Shown here: piece after piece, positions 34,983-44,187 of the stretch
Numbering within the stretch: position 1 is the stretch's first letter
Layout of the letters: each line of letters opens with the position of its first letter
Assembly: GCF_003020585.1 (NCBI RefSeq)
Contig: NZ_PXUE01000002.1
Location: forward strand, 1,116,001 to 1,180,000
Source: Chryseobacterium aurantiacum
Lineage (GTDB): Bacteria; Bacteroidota; Bacteroidia; Flavobacteriales; Weeksellaceae
Reading direction: 5' to 3'
DNA length: 64,000 nucleotides
Position numbers and translations under genes: made by a program
Notes under the pieces: model-generated
What the model was told of the DNA's origin: nothing
The model's database searches: none
Seen by the model: only the letters and a program-made list of their open reading frames with translations

Positions 34983-35284
34983 TGAAGATAATTTTTGATT
35001 TTACACAAACTTATCAAATATACGAACTTTAACAATATATGATGAGGATAATTAAAATGTGGAATAAGAAATGATTATTACGCTATTTTGTTAATTGTAA
35101 CCACCCCGTCAAATCTTCGATTTGCTACCCCTCCAAAAACGGGAATGATGGAAGCCGTTCCTTATAGATTATAGTTAATACAACCCCACATTCTTACTTC
35201 TAATTTCTTTTTCCCTAATACCTACCAACTGTTACCTACTCCCTAAAAAAACAAAACCGCTCATTGCTGAACGGTTTATATTTT
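34983..35284. other. Intergenic region between the two M13 genes
   Basis: 302 bases. It holds the upstream region of the first peptidase gene, a CAAATC-TTC-GATTTG inverted repeat (35110-35124) inside a C-rich phrase (CCACCCCGTC / TACCCCTCC) that looks like an intergenic repeat of this group, and the terminator of the second peptidase gene at the right end. Confidence 0.5.
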
Positions 35285-35285
35285 T
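35251..35285. terminator. Terminator of the second M13 gene
   Basis: AAACCGCTCA-TTGC-TGAACGGTTT, 10-bp stem with one C-A mismatch. Nearly the same sequence, with the perfect stem, ends lipA at 53829-53853. Confidence 0.8.
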
Positions 35286-37342
35286 TACCAGATTTTAATT
35301 CTATCCTCTGGAGCTTTGTATAATTTGTCTCCTTTTTTCACATCGAATGCTTTGTAGAAGGCGTCAACGTTAATTAGTGGACCAAAACTTCTGAAGTAAC
35401 CCGGAGAGTGTGGATCTGTCTTCACCTGGTTGATCATATACTTTTCACTTGATAATGTTCTCCAAACGGTTGCCCAGCTTAGGAAGAATCTCTGATCCTG
35501 AGAGAATCCGCTAATCTTACCTGGGTTTCCTTTATCTTTTAAATACATTTGAAGGGCATCATAAGCAATGTTTACACCCCCTAAATCGGCAATATTCTCA
35601 CCGTTTGTGAATGTTCCGTTTACAAATGTTCCTTTTACAGGCTCATACTTGTCATATTGAGAAGCAAGAGCTTTTGTAGCTTTTTCGAAGTTTGCTTTAT
35701 CTTCCGGCGTCCACCAGTCTACCAAGTTACCTTCTGCATCAAACTGTGCACCGGAATCATCAAATCCGTGGCTCATCTCGTGACCGATAACCGCACCAAT
35801 ACCACCGAAGTTTACAGCTGCATCAGCTTTAGGGTTGAAGAATGGCGGCTGAAGGATCGCTGCTGGGAATACAATCTCGTTAAATACCGGGTTGTAGTAA
35901 GCGTTTACAGTTTGTGGAGTCATTCCCCATTCTGTTTTATCAACCGGCTTACCAATTTTAGCTAAATCCTTGTTGTATTGCCACTCACCAATGTTCTGAA
36001 GGTTTTGGTATAATGTTCCACCTTTAGACTCAGGAGTAATTTCTAGTTTAGAATAATCTTTCCATTTGTCTGGATAAGCAACTTTTACAGTAAATTTATT
36101 CAATTTCTGCATTGCTTTTTCCTTGGTTGTAGAAGACATCCATGCTAGGTTGTTGATGTGAACAGCAAAGCTTTTCTTTAGATAATCAATCAATTCTACC
36201 ATCTGAGCTTTAGCTTCAGCAGGGAAATATTTTTCAACATATAGTTTACCGAATGCTTCTCCTAAGTTTCTGTTGATTAATTCGAAACCTCTCTTGTTCA
36301 ATGCTCTTTGTTCTTGCTGACCTCTTAGGTATTTTCCGAAGAAATTAAACTTCATATCTCCCAGCTTTTCGCTTAGGTAAGAAGCGCTTCCATTGATCAT
36401 GTGGAACTTCAGATAATCCTTAATTACAGGAAGATTCTGAGCGTTTACCAATTTGTCGAAGTTTTTATAGTATCCTAGTTCTCCGATGATAATTTTATCA
36501 GTATTTACACCTACTTTTTTAAGGTAAGCAGGGATATCTGCTCCTTTTACCAAGGCAGAAAGCTCAGCCATTGTCTGAGGATTGTACTGAAGAGTGTTAT
36601 CACGGCTTTGTTCGTTTGTTAAATATGTTTTTGCAATGCTTTTTTCATATTCAACAATACCTTTTGCAGCTGCATCAGCATTTTTGTATCCTAATTCTGT
36701 TAACATTGAAGCTACATATTTCTGATATTCAGCAATAGCTTCTGTATTTTTTTCGTTTACTTTTTGGTAATAATCTCTTCCTAAACCAAGAGATGCTTCA
36801 CCTAAATAAACAGCATTCATATTAGAATTCTTTAGGTCTGCATATACTCCCCATCCGTAGAAAACATTTTCACCTTCCTTAGTTACAGAGATCAGATAAT
36901 TCTGAAGATCAGCCATATTTTTGATGGCATCAATTTTACTCAGGTTTTCCTGAATAGGCTTGATTCCGTCTGCATTTCTTTTTTGCATGTTCATGTAAGA
37001 AGCATACAAATCCTGGATTTTTTTACCCTCGCTTCCATCAGCAAATTTATCTTTCAAAAGAGAGTTCAGGATCGTCATGGAATTGTTATCCGTGTCTTCT
37101 CCAAGTTTGTTGAAACTTCCCCAAGTCGGTTTATCAGATGGAATTTTAGCTGTTTTCATCCAAGTTCCACTCACATAGTTATAAAAATCATCTTGTGGAC
37201 GTACCGACGTGTCCATTAAGCTAAGGTCTAGACCTTTATCTGCGTTCGCAACTGCTGTTTTCACAGCTTTAGCTTGTGCACTCACTGTGTTTTGAGTACA
37301 AATCCCTGCTATTAGAAACAAAGAAAGTGTTAGTTTTTTCAT
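35285..37342 (-). CDS. M13-family (neprilysin-like) zinc metallopeptidase, secreted
   Basis: 685 residues with a Sec signal (LSLFLIAGICTQNTVSAQ) but no retained lipobox context, unlike the neighbouring paralogue. MDTSVRPQDDFYNYVSGTWMKT, VIGHEMSHGFDDSG near residue 519, GENIADLGGVNIAYDAL near 581, and NAYYNPVFNEIVFPAAILQPP are all present, so the active site is complete. Long stretches are identical or nearly so to the first peptidase, which shows a tandem duplication; the N-termini differ in sorting signal. The two may share substrate range but act in different places (lipid-anchored versus periplasmic or secreted). Confidence 0.95.
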   Translation of the reverse strand: MKKLTLSLFLIAGICTQNTVSAQAKAVKTAVANADKGLDLSLMDTSVRPQDDFYNYVSGTWMKTAKIPSDKPTWGSFNKLGEDTDNNSMTILNSLLKDKFADGSEGKKIQDLYASYMNMQKRNADGIKPIQENLSKIDAIKNMADLQNYLISVTKEGENVFYGWGVYADLKNSNMNAVYLGEASLGLGRDYYQKVNEKNTEAIAEYQKYVASMLTELGYKNADAAAKGIVEYEKSIAKTYLTNEQSRDNTLQYNPQTMAELSALVKGADIPAYLKKVGVNTDKIIIGELGYYKNFDKLVNAQNLPVIKDYLKFHMINGSASYLSEKLGDMKFNFFGKYLRGQQEQRALNKRGFELINRNLGEAFGKLYVEKYFPAEAKAQMVELIDYLKKSFAVHINNLAWMSSTTKEKAMQKLNKFTVKVAYPDKWKDYSKLEITPESKGGTLYQNLQNIGEWQYNKDLAKIGKPVDKTEWGMTPQTVNAYYNPVFNEIVFPAAILQPPFFNPKADAAVNFGGIGAVIGHEMSHGFDDSGAQFDAEGNLVDWWTPEDKANFEKATKALASQYDKYEPVKGTFVNGTFTNGENIADLGGVNIAYDALQMYLKDKGNPGKISGFSQDQRFFLSWATVWRTLSSEKYMINQVKTDPHSPGYFRSFGPLINVDAFYKAFDVKKGDKLYKAPEDRIKIW

Positions 37343-37418
37343 TATGATAACAATTTATACAATATGTATGATTTATTTACTATTTGTTACTTTACCGGAA
37401 AACAAATTTAAACAAATC

Positions 37419-40400
37419 TTAAGAAGTTGCTATCTCTTTTACATTTCCTGTTCGTTTTAAGAATCCCCAGGATTGTATTTCACCTTTCAAAGCCTTTCTG
37501 AGACTCTTAAACAATACAATATACATCAGCCATCTATATCCGAATCTTTGTGGAATAATATACAAGAGACTGGTTAATTTTTCCCTTTGCAAAATAAATG
37601 CCGTCAAAGCCAGCGAAGCATCCACTAAAAGGAAAATCAGGTAATAAGTAAATATCTTGTCTCCATTTCCGGATAAAATTCCAAAAAACATAATCAAATC
37701 TGCTAATGGCGAAAAAAACGGAATGATGTATTGGAATAGTAAAATATTAGGCATTGCCCAAAGTCCTAATCCTTTATACTTGGGATTAAGGAAAGTCTGT
37801 TTCTGTTTCCAGAACATCTGCATAATTCCATAAGTCCATCGGAAACGTTGTTTCAAAAACTGTTTCACGGTTTCCGGAGCTTCAGTTACTGCTATCGCTC
37901 TGTTTTCATTGGCAACAGTGTATCCTGCTTTTAAAATTTTCACGGTAATATCACAGTCTTCAGCCAACGTATCTGAAGAATAACCTCCCGCTTCAAGAAT
38001 AACCGATCTTTTAAACGCTCCAATAGCCCCAGGAATAACTGTAATTGCGTTGATATGTGCGTAAGCTAATCTATCAAAGTTTTGGCTTGTTGTGTATTCT
38101 ATTGCCTGCCATCTGGTAAGCCAGTTTACGGTATTTCCCACTTTCACATTTCCAGCTACAGCAGCAATTTTCTCTTCAGAATTTGAATTTAAGAACCTTG
38201 CAATCAAGTATTTTACGGCATCCTGTTGTAGTTTGGTATCTGCATCAATACACACCACGTATTCAGCATCAGTTTGTGAAATACCAAAGTTGAGAGCTGT
38301 TGCTTTTCCTCCATTTGTTTTGGAAAAAATTTTCAGATTCGGGTGATTCGGAAATTCATTTTTTGCTTTTTCATAGGTTGAGTCCTTGCTTCCATCATCC
38401 ACCATAATAATGTTGAAATTTGGATAATTCTGTTTCAACAGATTCTGCAGGGAAGAAACAATATTCACTTCTTCATTATAAGCAGGAACAATGATTGAAA
38501 CCTTTGGATAAAATTCCAGGATAGGAAATTCACTCAGTTGTTTTTCTTTTTTTCTTTCTTTAAAGGCCCAATAGGCCATTAACAGCAATCTGATCAGCCC
38601 CAGTACAATGAAAATAGTAAACAGGGCTACCAAAAAATGGCTTATTCCATAAATTACCGTTGCCAATACAAGATTAAGCTGCATGATGTAATAGGACTTC
38701 GTTTTAGGAACTTCGGGCATCAGTTCACTTTTACTTTTATGCAAAAGACTGGTAAGGTTGGTAAAATGATATCCTTGTTTCTGGAGTGTCGGAATTAAAA
38801 TTTTCAATGCTTTCACCGTTTCTTCTCTGGTATCACCGCCAGCGTCGTGAAGCAAGATAATATTTCCTCTCTCCTGCTTAATTCCCGCCATTACACGTTT
38901 TATAATTTCATCAGCCTTTATTCCCGGCTGCCAGTCTTCCGGATCTATATTTTCTCCTATATCCAGATAATTTTGCTGTCTTGCCAATGCTACGGGAATA
39001 ATCTCTTCTGAGGTTGTAGGCTCAGAGTCTGCATTATAGGGTGCCCGAAACAGAATGGTACTATGTCCGGTTACACATTCTATCAGCAATCTCGTCAGTT
39101 TCAGTTCAAGCAGTGCTCTTTCGGGACTTACCTTGGCTACATTTTCATGGGTAAAGGTGTGATTTCCTATTTCATGGCCTTCCCGATAGATTCTTTTAAC
39201 AAGCGGAAGATTTTTCTCTGCATTTAGGCCTACTAAAAAGAAAGCAGCAGGAACATGATATTTAGATAATATATCCAATACCTGCGGGGTATAGGTTTCA
39301 TCGGGACCATCATCAAATGTCAACACTAATTCCTTTTGAGGAGCGCTTCCGTATTTTTTTACTTCATAGGAGCTTGGGTAGGTAATGTAATTTTCATCTG
39401 TAATAATTTTCTCTTTAGGATCTATTTCCAAGGCTATTTTTCCGTCATGAGGAGTGTTCAAAACATCTAGGACTTCACCATCTCCAATATAATCGACCAT
39501 GGTTTGTCCTTTTACATTCTCCAGTGTTTTCAAATTCAGTTTGGAAAGTCCGGCAAACGTAAGGTCCTTATCATAAAAATTCCAAACCCTGCTATCTTCA
39601 CTTCCTAATCTCCAAAGTGCAGTACCTGCCAATGGATATTCGGATGAAAATCGCATTGTATTAAAAATAGACGCTGCATCATTAAAAAATACGGTGTGGG
39701 TATTATTTTTAGAATCTGTATAAGAGTAATTTAAGTTAAAAGTATTGTCATTAAAATCAATAACGGCTTTACTCGCACTAGCCTTTGTAATAGCCTGCAT
39801 GTAGGTTACAGAATTATTATCATCCGGATTTGAACTCCAGTCGTAGCCATAGGCTCCCAATCCTAAAATAATCTTCTGGGGAGAAGTTTTTTTCACAAGC
39901 TTTCCTGCTTGTTCCTCTATCCATTTTTGTGAAGAAACGGGGCCGGCATCACCACTGGCAGAATATTCATCATAAGCCATGAGTACAAAATAATCTACAT
40001 AGGGATCTAGTTTTGGGATGTTATAGTCGTCATTATCCGTCATGATATCCATGGTAACCAATAATTGATTCTGCTTGAATGTTTCTGAAAGTTCTTTCAT
40101 AAAAGCAATCAGATTTTCGTCAGAATTAAGGTTCATATCCTCAAAGTCAATATTAATACCCTTAAAATGATATTTTTTACACTGCTGGGTAATTTTTCGG
40201 ATAAGATTTGTTCTTTTTTGCGGATCATTCAATACTTTTCCCAATCCTTCGGAGCGAAATTCTCTATCAGAGTTATTACTCAGGATAGGCATTGCTGCAA
40301 TTCCTGTTCTTTTGATGATTTTATATCCCTCAGGGTCGATATTGGTTTTCAGGTCTCCCGTTTTAGGATCAAGGAAGAACCATTCCGGAAAAACAAGATT

Positions 40401-40817
40401 GATATGTCTGATATTTCGTTTTAGAGACATGAGAGATTGTGGATCCCACGCTACATAAAATGCGGATCGAATACCTCCGGGGAACTGAGCCCAGTTTCTG
40501 TTTTGATTTTTGTATCTCTCTGCCCTTGCCTTTTCAATTTTGGCAAGATTGGTATGGATTGTTTTTTCAGAAATAAAGCTTCTGAATCCTTTATATTCTT
40601 TAGAAATTTTATTCTCCTGAAGATAGGGTTTGTTAGCAGTCATCACTGCCTTATAATCTTCTTTAAAAGGAATTTTAGGACTTCTGTCCAGGGTCATCAT
40701 CAGTCCTAAAGCCAAAAGAAGAAGCACAGCCATAAAAATAAAAATACGGCTTCCCCATTGTACACTTTTCCAGCGTTTCTTGCTGTTGGTCTGAAAAATC
40801 TGTTTTGAATTTTCCAC
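37419..40817 (-). CDS. Trifunctional GH18-like / polysaccharide deacetylase / GT2 membrane glycosyltransferase (GTG start)
   Basis: 1132 residues beginning at a GTG; no ATG is available upstream in frame. Order: one membrane segment (IFIFMAVLLLLALGLMM); a GH18-like barrel about 110-410 with GINIDFEDMN near 224 (DxxDxE-like, Asp and Glu present); a NodB deacetylase domain about 490-670 with LTFDDGPDE near 502 and GHEIGNHTFTHE (metal His pair) and RAPYN; two membrane segments about 715-745; a GT2 domain with VSIIVPAYNEEVN, VDDGSKDST near 806, CIDADTKL, EDCDITVKIL and QRFRW near 992; then membrane helices. The combination is that of poly-N-acetylglucosamine-type synthesis, export and deacetylation or trimming in one chain. 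Product is inferred. Confidence 0.92.
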   Translation of the reverse strand: MENSKQIFQTNSKKRWKSVQWGSRIFIFMAVLLLLALGLMMTLDRSPKIPFKEDYKAVMTANKPYLQENKISKEYKGFRSFISEKTIHTNLAKIEKARAERYKNQNRNWAQFPGGIRSAFYVAWDPQSLMSLKRNIRHINLVFPEWFFLDPKTGDLKTNIDPEGYKIIKRTGIAAMPILSNNSDREFRSEGLGKVLNDPQKRTNLIRKITQQCKKYHFKGINIDFEDMNLNSDENLIAFMKELSETFKQNQLLVTMDIMTDNDDYNIPKLDPYVDYFVLMAYDEYSASGDAGPVSSQKWIEEQAGKLVKKTSPQKIILGLGAYGYDWSSNPDDNNSVTYMQAITKASASKAVIDFNDNTFNLNYSYTDSKNNTHTVFFNDAASIFNTMRFSSEYPLAGTALWRLGSEDSRVWNFYDKDLTFAGLSKLNLKTLENVKGQTMVDYIGDGEVLDVLNTPHDGKIALEIDPKEKIITDENYITYPSSYEVKKYGSAPQKELVLTFDDGPDETYTPQVLDILSKYHVPAAFFLVGLNAEKNLPLVKRIYREGHEIGNHTFTHENVAKVSPERALLELKLTRLLIECVTGHSTILFRAPYNADSEPTTSEEIIPVALARQQNYLDIGENIDPEDWQPGIKADEIIKRVMAGIKQERGNIILLHDAGGDTREETVKALKILIPTLQKQGYHFTNLTSLLHKSKSELMPEVPKTKSYYIMQLNLVLATVIYGISHFLVALFTIFIVLGLIRLLLMAYWAFKERKKEKQLSEFPILEFYPKVSIIVPAYNEEVNIVSSLQNLLKQNYPNFNIIMVDDGSKDSTYEKAKNEFPNHPNLKIFSKTNGGKATALNFGISQTDAEYVVCIDADTKLQQDAVKYLIARFLNSNSEEKIAAVAGNVKVGNTVNWLTRWQAIEYTTSQNFDRLAYAHINAITVIPGAIGAFKRSVILEAGGYSSDTLAEDCDITVKILKAGYTVANENRAIAVTEAPETVKQFLKQRFRWTYGIMQMFWKQKQTFLNPKYKGLGLWAMPNILLFQYIIPFFSPLADLIMFFGILSGNGDKIFTYYLIFLLVDASLALTAFILQREKLTSLLYIIPQRFGYRWLMYIVLFKSLRKALKGEIQSWGFLKRTGNVKEIATS

Positions 40818-40906
40818 GCTTTTGAAATTTATTGAGTGAATTTCAAAAAGTGTGAAAAAGCAGATGAAAATTAATTAAAAAAAAATTAAAAATATAAAAC
40901 TTTAAT

Positions 40907-42157
40907 TTACTGGTTTACAAGAAGTCCTACCAGATCCTGAATAACCTTTTGAGAAACAAAATTCATAAAGTCCACCCTTTCCAGATGAGGCATGTATAAT
41001 TTTGAGGTGACTTCCTGATCTTTGATTCGTATGGTGTAATAAACTGTTCCTATTTCATTTCCATCTTCTCCTTTTCCCGGACCTGCAACCCCTGTTGTAG
41101 AAAGGGAAATATCTGTATCAAATAAATCCTGACATCCTTTCGCCATTTCCTGAGCTACCTGCTCACTGACTACCGTAAACTGGTCTACCGTATCTCTGGA
41201 AACATTTAGAATTTTAATCTTTTTCTCTGTAGCATAAGGAACCATTCCTCCAAGAAAGTATTTTGAACTTCCTGAAACTGAGGTAATCATCTTTGCCAGC
41301 TCGCCCCCTGTGCAGCTTTCTGCGGTAGAAATAGTCAGTTTTCTTTCCGTAAGAATTTCTGCCAGAATATTTTCAATTTTATCTTCAGAAACCGCAATCA
41401 CATTATCTTTTATGAGGGGAAGAAGCTTTTGAATTTCATCTTCTGTCTGCTGCTTTAAAACATCTTCATTGTCTCCGGAAGCCGTTAACCTCAGCTTTAC
41501 ACGGGTTCCCACCGGAAGATAAGACAGGGAAATATTTTCAGGAAGAGCAAGTTCCCAATCTTCAATGGTATCTGCAAGAATACTTTCAGGAATCCCAACT
41601 ACGGAAATAATTCTACCGTGGATAAAATTAAGATTAAATTTTTCTTGTAAATAAGGTATAATCTGGCCTTTGATTAATGGTTTTACTTCATAAGGAACAC
41701 CCGGCAGACTGTAGGACAGCTTTCCGTTCAGCTCCATCATCATGCATGGTGCAGTTCCGAAATGGTTTTGAAAAACTATGGATTTTGTAGGAACAAAAGC
41801 CTGTTCTTTGTTTCTTTCAAGAATATCAAGACGTCCGCGTTTTTCCATATATCCTTTAAGGTGGTTAAAGGTAACCTCATCCAGTGCAATTTCATCATTA
41901 AAGAACTCTGCAAGAGCTTTTTTGGTTTTATCATCTCTGGTAGGGCCTAATCCTCCTGTTGTGATCACCAAATCACCCAACTTAAAGGCTATATCCAATG
42001 TATTTTTGATGGTTTCAATTTCGTCTGAAATTGTAAAGATCTGGACCACCTTGATCCCGATATTCTTCAGTTCGGTGGCAATAAAATTGGAATTGGTATC
42101 TATCGTATTTCCGGAAAGGATTTCATCACCAATAGTAATCAGAACAGCTTTTTCCAT
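40907..42157 (-). CDS. cinA: CinA-family protein (NMN amidohydrolase domain)
   Basis: 416 residues with both CinA parts. N-terminal molybdopterin-binding-like domain (1-170): AVLITIGDEILSGNTIDTNS and DLVITTGGLGPTRDDKTKKA. C-terminal amidohydrolase domain (about 255-410): TISTAESCTGGELAKMITS, the deamidase motif, and LSTTGVAGPGKGEDG. The enzyme is an ADP-ribose pyrophosphatase and nicotinamide mononucleotide deamidase, recycling NMN in NAD metabolism; the name reflects competence-inducible homologues. Single gene, following the glycosyltransferase gene by 90 bases on the same strand. Confidence 0.93.
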   Translation of the reverse strand: MEKAVLITIGDEILSGNTIDTNSNFIATELKNIGIKVVQIFTISDEIETIKNTLDIAFKLGDLVITTGGLGPTRDDKTKKALAEFFNDEIALDEVTFNHLKGYMEKRGRLDILERNKEQAFVPTKSIVFQNHFGTAPCMMMELNGKLSYSLPGVPYEVKPLIKGQIIPYLQEKFNLNFIHGRIISVVGIPESILADTIEDWELALPENISLSYLPVGTRVKLRLTASGDNEDVLKQQTEDEIQKLLPLIKDNVIAVSEDKIENILAEILTERKLTISTAESCTGGELAKMITSVSGSSKYFLGGMVPYATEKKIKILNVSRDTVDQFTVVSEQVAQEMAKGCQDLFDTDISLSTTGVAGPGKGEDGNEIGTVYYTIRIKDQEVTSKLYMPHLERVDFMNFVSQKVIQDLVGLLVNQ

Positions 42158-42261
42158 ATATCAATTTCTTGAAAAAAATTCTCCTGCAAATGACGGGAAA
42201 ATCTGCGGCTGTGGCAATATAAATTGATTTTTTCTATTTTTGACAAAAATTAGTTAAAATT

Positions 42262-42735
42262 ATGTCTAAATATGATGATGCTTCATGGCATTATGGTGGT
42301 GATTTTCCCAAAGAACTTCCTGAAAAAAATGGGGCAACCCATACAGGAATGTTCCTGAACTGGTGCATTAATAATGATCTTATTTCTAATGAACTAAAGG
42401 AAGACGGAGAAGAGGAAATTGAAAGATTAAAAAGACGAGAAATTACCGGTGCAGAATTCGTTATGGATACCTGTGACGGAAAATTCTCTGAGCATGACCT
42501 GAGTGATCTTGGGAACAGCTTTGCAAAGGATTACTACGCAGATGATACTGATTTTGGAAATAGATACAGCTCATTTGCTGATGACTACGTTAATCTTTTT
42601 GATACCAAAGCAGAAGAGAATGATTATGAATACGAAACGTTCTACCATATTGAAGATACCTACGAGAATTATGACCTGATAAAACAGGTTATTGATCATC
42701 GTTTTGAAGAATGGAAAGAATACATTCAGAGTTAA
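42262..42735 (+). CDS. Conserved acidic protein of unknown function
   Basis: 157 residues. SKYDDASWHYGGDFPKELP and ATHTGMFLNWCINNDL resemble a family seen across bacteria (I believe DUF7832) whose hallmark is the YDDASWHYGGDFP start. The rest is acidic (DGEEEIERLKRRE, DYYADDTDFGNRY, NDYEYETFYHIEDTYEN) and helical. No signal or membrane segment. Such proteins occur as immunity-like partners in some polymorphic toxin loci, but no toxin gene is next to it. A TATTTTTG -7-like element is 26 bases upstream. A strong terminator follows. Confidence 0.8.
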   Translation: MSKYDDASWHYGGDFPKELPEKNGATHTGMFLNWCINNDLISNELKEDGEEEIERLKRREITGAEFVMDTCDGKFSEHDLSDLGNSFAKDYYADDTDFGNRYSSFADDYVNLFDTKAEENDYEYETFYHIEDTYENYDLIKQVIDHRFEEWKEYIQS

Positions 42736-42747
42736 ATAACAAAAAAT

Positions 42748-42790
42748 AAAAGGCAAAATCGTTATCATGTATTTTACGATTTTGCCTTTT
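42748..42790. terminator. Bidirectional terminator after the acidic protein and the lipocalin
   Basis: Perfect 14-bp stem AAAAGGCAAAATCG (42748-42761) with CGATTTTGCCTTTT (42777-42790), 15-base loop. Confidence 0.88.
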
Positions 42791-42793
42791 CAT

Positions 42794-43333
42794 CTAGGTA
42801 TGTTTCACCCAGATTAATTCCTCTGTATTATAACCTATTTTTCTTGCTTTTTCAATAAATCGTTGCCTGATACTTTCAGGGATTGTAGTAGTTCTGGAAA
42901 GAATCCACAGATATTTTAGGCTGCTGCCTGCCACCAGAGCATACTGATAGTCTTCGTCTATATCTATGACATTGTATCCGGCCCAAATAGGTTTAAAAAA
43001 AGATACTTTAAGGCGGGCTTCAGTTTTATCCTTTACAAATTTGGCTTCTCCTATGGATTCATTCCACAGTTTTTTCACATAGTTATAGCCTTTATTTTTT
43101 ACCTGAACTGTTCCATCAGGGTTTTCTGAATATTCTGCCGTAACATTGTCCATGTTTTTCTCGAACTTGTAATCAAACCGTGCAATTTCATACCATCTTC
43201 CGAGATATTTTTTAACGTCAAAATTCTTTACAGCAACGGCTCCTTTTGGGATTCCCACAGAATATGAATGAAAGGCAATGTATGCCAATGCTCCTAACGA
43301 AACGGGAAGTATAATTTTATGAAAGGTCTTCAT
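42794..43333 (-). CDS. Bacterial lipocalin (Blc-like)
   Basis: 179 residues. An N-terminal hydrophobic segment (LGALAYIAFHSYSVG) without a lipobox Cys, so probably membrane-anchored or cleaved rather than lipid-linked. Lipocalin signature 1 is YLGRWYEIARFDYKFEKNM with the GxW motif; NVTAEYSENPDGTVQVKNKGYN and YLWILSRTTTIP are the usual further parts. Blc-type lipocalins bind fatty acids or lysophospholipids in an eight-stranded barrel and are linked to membrane stress. It is single, just after the LytTR regulator gene. Confidence 0.9.
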   Translation of the reverse strand: MKTFHKIILPVSLGALAYIAFHSYSVGIPKGAVAVKNFDVKKYLGRWYEIARFDYKFEKNMDNVTAEYSENPDGTVQVKNKGYNYVKKLWNESIGEAKFVKDKTEARLKVSFFKPIWAGYNVIDIDEDYQYALVAGSSLKYLWILSRTTTIPESIRQRFIEKARKIGYNTEELIWVKHT

Positions 43334-43407
43334 GACAGAAATATTTTGTGTGATTCTGATAAAAACTTCAAAAATAATGCCTTTGGGATGTTAAGGAACA
43401 ATAAATT

Positions 43408-44142
43408 CTATGAAAACACTTTCAGAAAGCTATCCTTAAAGCTTCCCGAAACCTCAATTTCTGTATCATCAGAAAGCATTACAGTTCCACTTTTATGATA
43501 GGATTTCACAAAGGCTGTATTAATGATATGGGAACGATGAACTCTTACGAAAGGACTTTCCAGCAAATCATCAAAATGCTTTAAAAAGCGGCATACCATT
43601 TTCCGGGAGCCATCGGTAAGATAAACCTGCGTAAAGTTTCCATCTGCCTGAAGCCTTACAATATCTTCTGTTTTCACGACATCAAAACCCTGTAGTGTTG
43701 GGAGAATAAGCTGCTGTTTTTCCGGCTTCAGCTTTAGGTTCTCCAATAGAATTTTGTTACGGTTCAGCTCATCTTTTTTCTCAAGACTTTCAGCAACTTT
43801 ATTTACTGCAAGAATCAATTCCTGAATGTCAATTGGTTTTAGAATATAATAACTTGCCGACTTATTCAAAGCCTGTAAAGAATATTGCGAAAATGCAGTA
43901 ATGAAGATTGTTTCATAAGAAAATTCCTTCGTAGCTTCCAATACATCAAAGGCATTTCCAAAGGGCATTTCCACATCCAGAAAAACTAGTTGTGGTTGTT
44001 TTTCAGCGATCAGAGGAACCGCTTCTTTTATATTTTCCGCTTCACCGAGAATTTCTACCTGGGGACAATATTTGGTAAGGTAGCTTCTCAGTACTTCTCT
44101 TGCTATTATTTCATCGTCTACGATTACGGCTTTGATTTTCAT
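43408..44142 (-). CDS. LytTR-family response regulator
   Basis: 244 residues. Receiver domain (1-120): VIVDDEIIAREVLRSYL, phospho-acceptor Asp56 in LVFLDVEMPFGN, and Lys in YYILKPIDIQELI. The LytTR DNA-binding domain (about 145-240) has VKTEDIVRLQADGNFTQVYL, RKMVCRFLKHFDDLL and FVRVHRSHIINTAFV. LytTR proteins bind pairs of direct repeats about one turn of two helix turns apart. The ACCAAGT pairs with 21-bp period upstream of the kinase gene, the SIMPL gene and the MuiA-like gene are its probable targets. It is the last gene of the kinase-secreted protein-regulator run. Confidence 0.94.
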   Translation of the reverse strand: MKIKAVIVDDEIIAREVLRSYLTKYCPQVEILGEAENIKEAVPLIAEKQPQLVFLDVEMPFGNAFDVLEATKEFSYETIFITAFSQYSLQALNKSASYYILKPIDIQELILAVNKVAESLEKKDELNRNKILLENLKLKPEKQQLILPTLQGFDVVKTEDIVRLQADGNFTQVYLTDGSRKMVCRFLKHFDDLLESPFVRVHRSHIINTAFVKSYHKSGTVMLSDDTEIEVSGSFKDSFLKVFS

Positions 44143-44187
44143 TGGAAATAAATATTAGATGATAGATATTGGACTGCGAAAATTTAC

